Below are positions 6,529-13,365 of a DNA stretch of 14,500 bases, one piece after another; positions within the stretch are counted from its first letter, which is position 1, and every line of letters begins with the position of its first letter. Location: assembly GCA_028710385.1 (NCBI GenBank), contig JAQTUC010000024.1, positions 1 to 14,500 of the forward strand, read 5' to 3'. The position numbers and the translations under genes are program-made. The notes beneath the pieces were generated by a model. That model was given only the letters and a program-made list of their open reading frames with translations, did no database searches and was not told the DNA's origin. The DNA comes from Candidatus Omnitrophota bacterium. Lineage in GTDB: Bacteria > Omnitrophota > Gorgyraeia > Duberdicusellales > 4484-171.

Positions 6529-9219
6529 TTAACTGTTTTTAAGCGCGGTAATTTCCTGACGCGCCGTATCACAAACTTTTTTATATAATAAATAATTTTT
6601 TTCCTGGCCCTGCCCGCAAACAAAAGGTTTGCCTATTTTTATATTTATTTTAGCCGGCCTTATGAATTTTTTCCCCTTTGGAAGCGCCTTGTCTGCGCCT
6701 TCAACATAAAGAGGCACAATAGGAACGCTTAATTCAGAAGCAAGCATCCCGACACCCGGCTTAAACTCGCCGATTTCTGAGCCGATAACTCTGGTACCCT
6801 CAGGGAAAATAACAAGGCAATTTTCCTGCTTAAGTAAATATTTGCAGACCTTTAAACCGTGCATAAAATTACCGAACCTTTCAAAAGAAAAAGAATTAAT
6901 AAAACGGTCGGTAAATATTTTTCTAAGCTTGTTGCTGTAAAAATAATCGCTTGCAGCAGGAGCTACAACCTTTTTAATGCGGGCAAAAGAAAAAAGGCCA
7001 TAAATCAGCGGAAAATCAAGGTGGCTTGAATGATTTGCCGCAATTATAAAAGAACCGGTTTGGGGAAGATTTTCCCTGCCGCTTACTTTGAGTTTAAAAT
7101 AAAACCTGAAAAATACTTTCATAAAAAACGCGGCAAACAATCTGTATATATAAAACTTTCTTGTTTTGGCTTCTATCCCTGAAACTTCAGAGGCAACATC
7201 AAATTCTATGTCCTTTCTTCCTTCTCTGTATTCTGCGGCAAATTTTGCAAGGTCGGCAAATGTGCGGATTTCATAGGCCATATTCTCTGGGATATGCACG
7301 CCCAGCTCTTTCTCTATCACGCAGAGAAGCTCAACCTTCTGCAGAGAATCTATGCCTAAATCTTCATATAGATAAGCGTTCTGATTTATCTTATCAATTG
7401 CTGCCCCGGTTTCATTTGCAATAAGCGACCTTAAACTTCTCGATAAATCATCGTCCTTAAACTCAATATTTTCAAGAAACCTGCCCTTTCTCTCTAATAT
7501 ATTTTCTTTTTCAAGCTTCTCAATAAGGTTAAGCACATCCTTGCGTTTTATTTTTCTGGTTGAAGTTTTGGGAAGCTCATCAAAATAAAGAGAAAAATCA
7601 GATATACGTTTATATTCTGCAAGATTTTCGCTAAGTTTGTTAAGCTCTGAAGATATTTTATTTTTAATTTTTTCCTTATCCTTTTTTTCTTCTTCGCTGA
7701 ACTTATCGGTATTAGGCACAATAACGGCGTAAACTTCTTCTGAGCCCGCTCTTATCCCTCCTTTAGCCTGCCTGCCTAAAACGCAGACTTCCTTTATGTA
7801 AGGGCTTTCACTCATAACCTGTTCTACTTCCTCGGGAAAAATCTTTTTACCGCCGCCGAGAACAATAAGATTTTTAATTCTTCCGGAAATAAATAAAAAA
7901 CCATCTTCATCAATGTATCCGATATCGCCGGTATAAAACCAGCCGCCCCTTAACACTTCTTCTGTCTTTTGCAAACCATTATAATAACCCTTCATAACGT
8001 TAGGCCCCCTGACAACTATTTCACCGTCCAAAACAGACTCGCTCGCTTTTAATATTTTTACGCTAACGCCGGAAAGAGGCCGGCCTACCGAGCCGTATCT
8101 CCTTTTCTCAAAGGTATTTACGCTTACAACAGGGGCTGTCTCGGTTAAGCCGTAGCCCTGAAGTATGGTAAAACCAAGGGCGTTAAAATTTTTCTCAAGC
8201 GTAACATCCAATGGAGCGCCTCCTGAAACAAAACATTTAAAATTCTTTCCGAATTTTTTATATATCTTTTTAAAAATAATCCTGCCTATGCGGATATTAA
8301 GCTTAAGCATCAAATGACTTAGATTAAAAAGCACATAAAAAGCCCTGCGCTTGGCAGCCGCCTGCTTCTCCGCTTCCTTAATTATTCCTCCGTAAAACAT
8401 TTTTAAGATAAGGGGAACGCAAATCATACCGGTTGCCTTTACTTCATTCATAAGGCTTATAATATTCGCCGGCTTAAGCGTATCGCAGTAAGTAACGGTT
8501 GCGCCTCCGTACAACGGGGCTATAAGGCCTCCTGTAATTTCAAGCGTATGATTAAGCGGAAGCAGCGAAACAAATGAATCATCCGGGGTAAATTTTATAA
8601 GATTATATAAAGACATAACCTCAAACAGGAGATTTTTGTAGCTTAGCTCTACACCCTTGGCAACTCCGGTAGTGCCTGAAGTATATACTATAAGCATGCT
8701 ATCTTCCGAAGACACGTCTTTCGGGCGGTTTCCCTGAGCATCATCTTTCCTTTTGAGGTCGTTTAAATAAAAAATTCCTGGAATTTCTGTTTTTCCAAAA
8801 CATATTATATGCTTTACAAAGGGAAGCTCATTCTTATGCTCATATATTGTTTTTACAAAATCCTCAGAAACAAATATGCACTCTGATTTTGAGTCATTCA
8901 GTATGAAAAAGATTTCACGTAAGGATAGTTTTGCATCAATAGGCACGGTCACGCAAGCGGCTGAAATTATACCGAAAAAGGCAATTGCCCATTCAGGGCG
9001 GTTTTCCGAAAGAATTGCGATATGCGCTCCTTTCGGTATCTGCTTTTCTATAAGAAAAGTTGAAGCTCCGACTGAGCGTTCCCGTAAATCGTCATAAGAA
9101 ACTTTAGTTAATTTCCCGCCTTCCTTTATCTGCAAGGCAGGCTTTGAGTTGTATTTTTTTGTAAGTATGTAGAGAAGATCTAGGATACCGACATTCTCAA
9201 TATTTACATGTTTTTTCAT
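6529..9219 (-). CDS. aas: Acyl-ACP synthetase / acyl carrier protein / PlsC acyltransferase fusion (Aas-like)
   Basis: An 896-residue three-domain protein. Residues about 1-575 are an AMP-forming acyl ligase: P-loop TSGTTGVAKG (180-189), GYGLTETAP (355-363), YTGD (429-432), SGRIKN (445-450), and the catalytic-lysine region PKTSTRKIKR with K556. Residues about 590-665 form an acyl carrier domain with the phosphopantetheine site LGIDSLQKVEL, Ser625. Residues about 685-895 are a PlsC-type acyltransferase: NHSSHLD (H730, D735), IFPEGTR (804-810), VPLYVEG (835-841). It should activate a fatty acid, load it on its own carrier domain and pass it to a lysophospholipid. E. coli Aas has the reverse order (acyltransferase first) and, as I recall, no carrier domain. 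The ATG at 9219 has AAGGA at good spacing, 18 bases after the previous stop. Confidence 0.9.
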   Translation of the reverse strand: MKKHVNIENVGILDLLYILTKKYNSKPALQIKEGGKLTKVSYDDLRERSVGASTFLIEKQIPKGAHIAILSENRPEWAIAFFGIISAACVTVPIDAKLSLREIFFILNDSKSECIFVSEDFVKTIYEHKNELPFVKHIICFGKTEIPGIFYLNDLKRKDDAQGNRPKDVSSEDSMLIVYTSGTTGVAKGVELSYKNLLFEVMSLYNLIKFTPDDSFVSLLPLNHTLEITGGLIAPLYGGATVTYCDTLKPANIISLMNEVKATGMICVPLILKMFYGGIIKEAEKQAAAKRRAFYVLFNLSHLMLKLNIRIGRIIFKKIYKKFGKNFKCFVSGGAPLDVTLEKNFNALGFTILQGYGLTETAPVVSVNTFEKRRYGSVGRPLSGVSVKILKASESVLDGEIVVRGPNVMKGYYNGLQKTEEVLRGGWFYTGDIGYIDEDGFLFISGRIKNLIVLGGGKKIFPEEVEQVMSESPYIKEVCVLGRQAKGGIRAGSEEVYAVIVPNTDKFSEEEKKDKEKIKNKISSELNKLSENLAEYKRISDFSLYFDELPKTSTRKIKRKDVLNLIEKLEKENILERKGRFLENIEFKDDDLSRSLRSLIANETGAAIDKINQNAYLYEDLGIDSLQKVELLCVIEKELGVHIPENMAYEIRTFADLAKFAAEYREGRKDIEFDVASEVSGIEAKTRKFYIYRLFAAFFMKVFFRFYFKLKVSGRENLPQTGSFIIAANHSSHLDFPLIYGLFSFARIKKVVAPAASDYFYSNKLRKIFTDRFINSFSFERFGNFMHGLKVCKYLLKQENCLVIFPEGTRVIGSEIGEFKPGVGMLASELSVPIVPLYVEGADKALPKGKKFIRPAKINIKIGKPFVCGQGQEKNYLLYKKVCDTARQEITALKNS

Positions 9220-9237
9220 AATTTTTTCCTTATGACG

Positions 9238-9975
9238 CTATTCTTCTTTATCGTGATTATGCCTGTTCCTGATATTCTCCGCAGGCACTCCGTACCATAC
9301 TGAATGCGGCTCAATTTTTGTGTTTTTAAGCAAAACCGCTCCGGCGCCTATAATTGCGTTATCGCCTATTTCGCAGCCTGGCATAATTGTTGCGTGCGAG
9401 CCTATGGTTACATTTTTGCCTATTTTTACTTTTTTAAGTTTAAGAATGCCGCGCTCAACCACGTGGCCTATAATGATCGCGCCTCCTCCGACAACAGTAT
9501 TATCTCCTATCTCAAGAAGCGTTGAATCAAAAACGAATTTTGAATTTATCTGAACGTTACTGCCGAGGCGGGCTCCCAGCAACCGCTGGAGAAGATTTGC
9601 AAATGGTGTCAGCAGTATAAAATCAATAAATGTGAAATTAATAATAAGGTATAACGAACTTGCAAAAGCCCATTTAAGAGCTTCAAGAGAAAATATTTTG
9701 TGGTTGCCCTCGCGCAGTTTTAGTCTGAAAATTGTCCTTGTAAGCCCGGATAAAACAATAAGCCCGAAACCGAACACAAAATAGCCAAGTCCGATGGCAA
9801 ACCCAACAGCTAAAGAACGCAACCATATATTTTCAGCAATTACAAGCGACCAAACCTTAAAGAAAATAATAACTGCCGGGCAAAGCGCAAGGCCGAAGAA
9901 GAAAATACCCAAGGCATACATTGAAAGCGAAAACAACAGCTGCCAAAACGTCATAAAAAAACTTTTCACATTCAT
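9238..9975 (-). CDS. Membrane protein with left-handed beta-helix (hexapeptide) acyltransferase domain
   Basis: A 245-residue protein in two parts. Residues 1-125 hold three hydrophobic segments (about 12-38, 55-78, 104-124). Residues about 137-235 are a left-handed beta-helix with hexapeptide repeats: IGDNTVVGGGAII, IGKNVTIGSHATIMPGCEIGDNAIIGAGAVL and the closing WYGVPAENI. H194 in IGSHATIMPG is a candidate catalytic residue, as in trimeric O- or N-acetyltransferases. This membrane-plus-hexapeptide layout is also seen in the C-terminal part of some nonribosomal peptide synthetase-like proteins. The ATG at 9975 overlaps the hydrolase stop by four bases (ATGA) and has GGAGG upstream, so it is translationally coupled. 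It probably acylates a membrane-bound or lipid-linked substrate; the acyl donor and acceptor are unknown. Confidence 0.82.
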   Translation of the reverse strand: MNVKSFFMTFWQLLFSLSMYALGIFFFGLALCPAVIIFFKVWSLVIAENIWLRSLAVGFAIGLGYFVFGFGLIVLSGLTRTIFRLKLREGNHKIFSLEALKWAFASSLYLIINFTFIDFILLTPFANLLQRLLGARLGSNVQINSKFVFDSTLLEIGDNTVVGGGAIIIGHVVERGILKLKKVKIGKNVTIGSHATIMPGCEIGDNAIIGAGAVLLKNTKIEPHSVWYGVPAENIRNRHNHDKEE

Positions 9976-10730
9976 TTTTCCTCCGGTAAAGTTTCTTTAA
10001 ACCAGTCTTTTATCGCTCCCACAAACTCTTTCTCCGAATTTTTCATCAAATATTCAGCATGCGGGCCGTCTTTAATCATAATAAGTTTTTTACTGGAAAC
10101 TGTCTTGTCGTAAAGCGCTTGCGAATGCCATGGGCGTATTACCCAGTCTTTTTCTCCGTGTATATATAAAACAGGAATATTGATTTTTTCTATATTATCT
10201 ATCGGCTTTTCTTTTTTAAGCCAGAAAGGCCCTGGCCGAAAGCCGCGGCCCTTTTGGCCTTCTTTGGTAAACAATGTGTAAACCAGGTCATTTTTAAAAT
10301 CAAGTTTCCAAAACTGGTAATCTATTTTTGAAAAATCAGAAGGCGTAGATATGCACACAAGAGAATTTACATCGTGCCTTTTAGAAAGCGCATTTATGCT
10401 AACACTGCCGCCCAAAGAAAAAGCAATTAAACCAGTTTTTTTGTACTTTCCCTTAAGATAGTTAAGCGCGGCATTCAAATCCTGGTCTTCCTTGGATATC
10501 CAGCTGTATAAACCGCTGCTTCTGCCGTGCCCCCTAAAATCAAACATAAAGACATCGTAATCTTCAAAGAAATATTTCGCGAGCCTTTCAAGCAATTCAG
10601 CGTCTTTGCTGTTGTAAAAGCCGTGAGCAATAACAATTACCTTGTCTTTATTGTTCTGGTAATGGCGGTATTCAATGTTACAGTTATCCGCCGTAAGCAA
10701 CGTGCCTATTGTTACTATTTCTGCAATCAT
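9972..10730 (-). CDS. Alpha/beta hydrolase (YnbC N-terminal-half equivalent)
   Basis: A 252-residue serine hydrolase of the lysophospholipase/monoacylglycerol-lipase type. The oxyanion-side motif is AHGFYN (H36-G37), the DFRGHGRSSG block is at 64-73, the nucleophile elbow is AFSLGG with S105, and the other triad members fit D195 (HGEKDWV) and H224 (DGPHAEY). The elbow has Ala where Gly is usual (A103-x-S-x-G). No signal peptide is seen, so it is probably cytoplasmic. ATG 10730 begins one base after the upstream stop; a TTG three codons earlier (10739) overlaps that gene and is less likely. In E. coli YnbC a hydrolase of this kind is fused to the methyltransferase that here stands alone at 3771-4631. 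A role in deacylating a phospholipid or thioester in the same pathway is inference. Confidence 0.85.
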   Translation of the reverse strand: MIAEIVTIGTLLTADNCNIEYRHYQNNKDKVIVIAHGFYNSKDAELLERLAKYFFEDYDVFMFDFRGHGRSSGLYSWISKEDQDLNAALNYLKGKYKKTGLIAFSLGGSVSINALSKRHDVNSLVCISTPSDFSKIDYQFWKLDFKNDLVYTLFTKEGQKGRGFRPGPFWLKKEKPIDNIEKINIPVLYIHGEKDWVIRPWHSQALYDKTVSSKKLIMIKDGPHAEYLMKNSEKEFVGAIKDWFKETLPEEK

Positions 10731-10731
10731 A

Positions 10732-12591
10732 TTATTCAAAATTAATAATGTGGCGCACTATAACGTTAGGGTCAACCTTAAGCAAACCGTCTTCTTCCAT
10801 GTCTTTCTGGGTCTGCCTTATGTCCTGCATTACTTCTTTTATGAGGTCTTCCGTGCCTTCGTATTCTTTTATATCCAGGGGCTTAGAAAACCTTATTTCA
10901 ATCGGATGCCTCTTGGGGCATTTCTTGGGAAGCGGCCAGGCATAATAAGCACCCTCTATGGCAAAAGGAACAATTGAGGCGCCTGTTTTAAGAGCTATGA
11001 CGGCAACGCCTTTTTTCCCTTCATCAAGCTTTCCGTCAGCAGCTATATGCCCTTCCGGAAATATCCCGAGAGTGTTTCTTCCTTCAAGGATCCTTATGGC
11101 TTCGGCTATTGCCTCTTTATTGCTTGAGCCTTTTTTAACAGGGATAAAACCAAAATGCCTTGCGAAAAATCCCCAGACGCTGTGCTTAAACACGCTTTCA
11201 GCCGCCATAAAGTAAACTTTTTTCGGATAAGCTGCCGCGACAACAACGCCATCCATTAAGCTTGTATGATTTCCGGCTAAAATTATTTTCGTGCTTGGCG
11301 GGACATTTTCAAGCCCTGTCACTTTAAGATCAAAGAAAAGCTTAAGTATCAGGCGTAAAACGCTTCTAAAGATACGGTATCCGACCTGCCCCTCTGAAAT
11401 GTATATTATAATTGCGACGAAAAGCCCTGCCAGCCAGATAAAGCCGAAAATATAAAAGTAGCTGAACTTTGAAATTAACTTTCCCACCATTACAAGGCTT
11501 ACAAGAAAAACAAAATTAGTAACTATGCCCCTCGCGCCGAAAACATTAGCACGCAAAGAATCCGGCGTAGCCCTTTGGAGCAGGGAATCAAGCGTGATCA
11601 TAATAAGAGAAGCGCCAATACCCACAAATATAAGTATGGGGATGCATAGCTTAAAATCCGGCTTAAACATCATAAGGGCATTTGCAAGTGAAATTACTCC
11701 AAAACCCATGAATAATATGTTGTTATAATTAAGTTTTCCTATACGCCGTCCCAAAAAGATTGCCCCGAAAGAAAGCCCAAGCCCCAAAAAAGCAAGCAAA
11801 AGGCCATAACCCTGCGAAAAAACCTGCAATTGAACTTTGGAATAATTAAGAATGTTTATGTAAAAAAAGGCTGAAAACAACGAAAAGACCGCGTTTAGCT
11901 GCACTATTCTTAGTATCAGCTGATGCCTGTTTATAAAAGAAAGCCCTGCGCGCATTCCCTGAAAAATATTTTTTAAAGAAAGCGGCGCTTCCTGCGCCAG
12001 CTCTTCTTTTAACGGAATAATTATATTTCCTATCATAATTGCCGAAACAAAAAACGTAAAAGCGTTTATATAAAACATAGGGTGTGGCCCAAATAGCTTT
12101 ATGAGATAGCCTGCGATTAATGTGCCGACCAGGGTTGAAAACATTCCGCTTGAAGCAACCAGCGAATTAGCGCTTACAACTTTTTCTTTTTCAATCATAT
12201 TGGGGATAATTGCAAGTTTAGCGGGAGAAAATAACGCGGATAAAGTCCCCACGCAAAATACAATAAGATAGATATAACCCAGCGAATTAGTATGGCTGTT
12301 TATAAAAGGTATAAGGGCAACCAAAAACGCCCTTAATATATCCGCAAATATCATTATTTTTTTTCTGCTTAATTTATCTCCTATTACTCCGAAAATCTGC
12401 CCAAAAAATAAAAACGGAAGCAAACTGTAAAAAGTTATCCACGCCATTTTTTCTCCGCTGTCGGCAGAAAGAAGCATGGCAATTGTTAAGAGGCCCATTT
12501 GGGTAAATCTGTCGCCAAGGCCGGATATAAACTGGCCCCACCAAAGATGCGAAAAACTTCTATTTTTAAAAAGTTCTTTGTAATTGCTCAT
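10732..12591 (-). CDS. MFS transporter fused to PlsC acyltransferase (LplT-like plus acyltransferase)
   Basis: A 619-residue fusion. Residues about 1-405 are a 12-helix major facilitator transporter, with motif A between helices 2 and 3 (GVIGDKLSRKK, 68-78). Residues about 415-600 are a PlsC/AGPAT acyltransferase: NHTSLMD (H442, D447), FGFIPVKKG (480-488), FPEGH (511-515) and VPFAIEG (541-547). LplT of E. coli is an MFS-type flippase that brings lysophospholipids inward for reacylation by Aas; fusions of these activities occur in other bacteria. The linkage here to the Aas-like gene at 6529-9219 supports the same remodelling role. The start lies two bases after the regulator stop (TAACCATG), with only a weak Shine-Dalgarno, which suggests coupling. 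Why the operon needs two PlsC domains is open: they may act on different positions or substrates. Confidence 0.9.
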   Translation of the reverse strand: MSNYKELFKNRSFSHLWWGQFISGLGDRFTQMGLLTIAMLLSADSGEKMAWITFYSLLPFLFFGQIFGVIGDKLSRKKIMIFADILRAFLVALIPFINSHTNSLGYIYLIVFCVGTLSALFSPAKLAIIPNMIEKEKVVSANSLVASSGMFSTLVGTLIAGYLIKLFGPHPMFYINAFTFFVSAIMIGNIIIPLKEELAQEAPLSLKNIFQGMRAGLSFINRHQLILRIVQLNAVFSLFSAFFYINILNYSKVQLQVFSQGYGLLLAFLGLGLSFGAIFLGRRIGKLNYNNILFMGFGVISLANALMMFKPDFKLCIPILIFVGIGASLIMITLDSLLQRATPDSLRANVFGARGIVTNFVFLVSLVMVGKLISKFSYFYIFGFIWLAGLFVAIIIYISEGQVGYRIFRSVLRLILKLFFDLKVTGLENVPPSTKIILAGNHTSLMDGVVVAAAYPKKVYFMAAESVFKHSVWGFFARHFGFIPVKKGSSNKEAIAEAIRILEGRNTLGIFPEGHIAADGKLDEGKKGVAVIALKTGASIVPFAIEGAYYAWPLPKKCPKRHPIEIRFSKPLDIKEYEGTEDLIKEVMQDIRQTQKDMEEDGLLKVDPNVIVRHIINFE

Positions 12592-12593
12592 GG

Positions 12594-13064
12594 TTACTTT
12601 GTTTTAGCCTCCATATCGTTTCTGAATTCCTTAAGCAGCTGATTTAGTTTTTCTTTATCCGCAGCTGAAAAATTTTCAAGAATTTTGTTAAGAGTCGCAA
12701 CGTGCTTTGGCCAGATATCATCAAGAAGCCCTGAGCCTTTCTCGGTAATTTTTATAAGGTTTACTCTCCTGTCATCCGGAGATGCCATGCGCTTAACAAG
12801 CTCCTCTTTTTCAAGCGCATCTAGTAATTTTGTTATATTCGCCGCCGTAACGTAAAGATTGCTTCCGAGCTCGCTTTGAGAAATGCCATTTTCCTTACCG
12901 ACGTGCTTTATTACCATAAGAAGATTAAATTTTGAAGGGTTAAGATTGTATTCTTTATAGGCTGTATTATAAAGGTAAGAGTCCAAAAGAACATAAAGCC
13001 TGCCTATCGTATAAACTATTAAATCGTTGGGATAGTTGATTTTAGCGGCATTAACCGGTTTCAT
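12594..13064 (-). CDS. MarR-family transcriptional regulator, first gene of the lipid operon
   Basis: A 156-residue winged-helix regulator. The recognition region ISQSELGSNLYVTAANITKLLDALEKEELV lies at 61-90, followed by the beta-wing with the typical SPDDRR (95-100) and the LIKITEKG strand (103-110); flanking N- and C-terminal helices form the dimer interface. MarR proteins usually repress and release DNA on binding a small ligand. ATG 13064 is chosen because AGGAGGT lies at ideal spacing; a GTG two codons earlier (13070) falls within that Shine-Dalgarno. It has a strong promoter and two palindromes upstream, so autoregulation of the whole operon is likely. By analogy with FabT, a MarR protein that controls fatty acid synthesis and senses acyl-ACP, a lipid ligand is possible. 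There are no cysteines, and I see no AdcR-like zinc site. Confidence 0.9.
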   Translation of the reverse strand: MKPVNAAKINYPNDLIVYTIGRLYVLLDSYLYNTAYKEYNLNPSKFNLLMVIKHVGKENGISQSELGSNLYVTAANITKLLDALEKEELVKRMASPDDRRVNLIKITEKGSGLLDDIWPKHVATLNKILENFSAADKEKLNQLLKEFRNDMEAKTK

Positions 13065-13080
13065 TGTCACCTCCTATTAG

Positions 13081-13092
13081 TTAACCAGTTAA
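13081..13092. promoter_or_regulatory. Candidate MarR operator 1, TTAACCAGTTAA
   Basis: Inverted repeat with TTAAC/GTTAA arms around two central bases, between the -10 box of the regulator promoter and its Shine-Dalgarno, so it covers the likely transcription start. The sequence fits the TTAACYRGTTAA form known for MarR-family AdcR/ZitR sites. Binding here would block initiation, which fits autorepression. Confidence 0.6.
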
Positions 13093-13093
13093 A

Positions 13094-13122
13094 TATATAC
13101 CATATAATCTTTAACTTGTCAA
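13094..13122 (-). promoter_or_regulatory. Promoter of the lipid operon (marR-type gene first)
   Basis: On the minus strand a perfect TTGACA (13117-13122) and TATATA (13094-13099) are separated by 17 bases, close to sigma-70 consensus. The transcript would start near 13087, leaving a leader of about 23 bases before ATG 13064. The -35 box lies inside the palindrome at 13112-13126. Confidence 0.75.
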
Positions 13123-13126
13123 GTTA
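13112..13126. promoter_or_regulatory. Candidate MarR operator 2 over the -35 box
   Basis: Perfect inverted repeat TAACTT-GTC-AAGTTA centred on the -35 hexamer of the operon promoter. Its half-site (AACTT) is related to but spaced differently from operator 1. A half-site TTAAC also occurs at 13132-13136. Confidence 0.55.
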
Positions 13127-13236
13127 TTCTATTAACCTTTTCTTCCGAAAAACCTGAAAATACCGCGTTATTTAGAAAATCAAGCCCCTTTATTATTTTA
13201 AATAGCGCTCTTAATTTTGCAAGGGATATTGCCGTT
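13127..13236. other. AT-rich stretch between divergent promoters, no recognised feature
   Basis: This stretch separates the two divergent promoter regions. Apart from the TTAAC half-site at its start I see no open frame of note, no hairpin and no further promoter that I would defend. Confidence 0.4.
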
Positions 13237-13264
13237 TTGACATATTTTTTTGCCAACGTATAAT
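13237..13264 (+). promoter_or_regulatory. Consensus promoter for the RNA methyltransferase gene, with a palindrome around the -10
   Basis: TTGACA (13237-13242) and TATAAT (13259-13264) are separated by 16 bases, an almost perfect sigma-70 promoter. The -10 is framed by the inverted repeat CCAAC (13253-13257) and GTTGG (13265-13269), which could be an operator or part of a repeat element. Transcription would begin near 13271, just before the leader hairpin. Confidence 0.7.
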
Positions 13265-13275
13265 GTTGGATATGA

Positions 13276-13365
13276 ACCCCGCCCTTCCAAAGTAGACAAA
13301 AAACATAGTTAGGAAGGGCGGGGTGAAAACAATAATTTAAGAGAAAAGGAAGGGCGGGGTGAAAA
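13276..13365 (+). repeat. Leader hairpin plus duplicated ribosome-binding/start segment
   Basis: A 13-bp perfect stem joins 13276-13288 (ACCCCGCCCTTCC) and 13312-13324 around a 23-base loop. The 19-base segment AGGAAGGGCGGGGTGAAAA occurs twice, at 13311-13329 and 13347-13365, exactly 36 bases apart. The second copy carries the Shine-Dalgarno and GTG start of the methyltransferase gene. The first copy carries the same signals but opens only a five-codon frame (GTG at 13323, TAA at 13338-13340). The 5' arm can pair with either copy, so a switch that exposes or hides the true start is possible. Confidence 0.7.

Noticed and set aside
6525..6623. Longer CDP-alcohol transferase beginning at a TTG within the Aas-like gene
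   Set aside because: It would overlap the upstream gene by almost 100 bases and has no start signal; ATGs at 6524 and 6497 are better.
12594..13064. Zinc-responsive AdcR/ZitR identity for the regulator
   Set aside because: The operator form matches but the protein lacks cysteine and the histidine cluster expected for the zinc sites.
13276..13365. CRISPR-like direct repeat
   Set aside because: Only two direct copies with a 17-base gap, overlapping start signals and a hairpin; no array and no cas genes.
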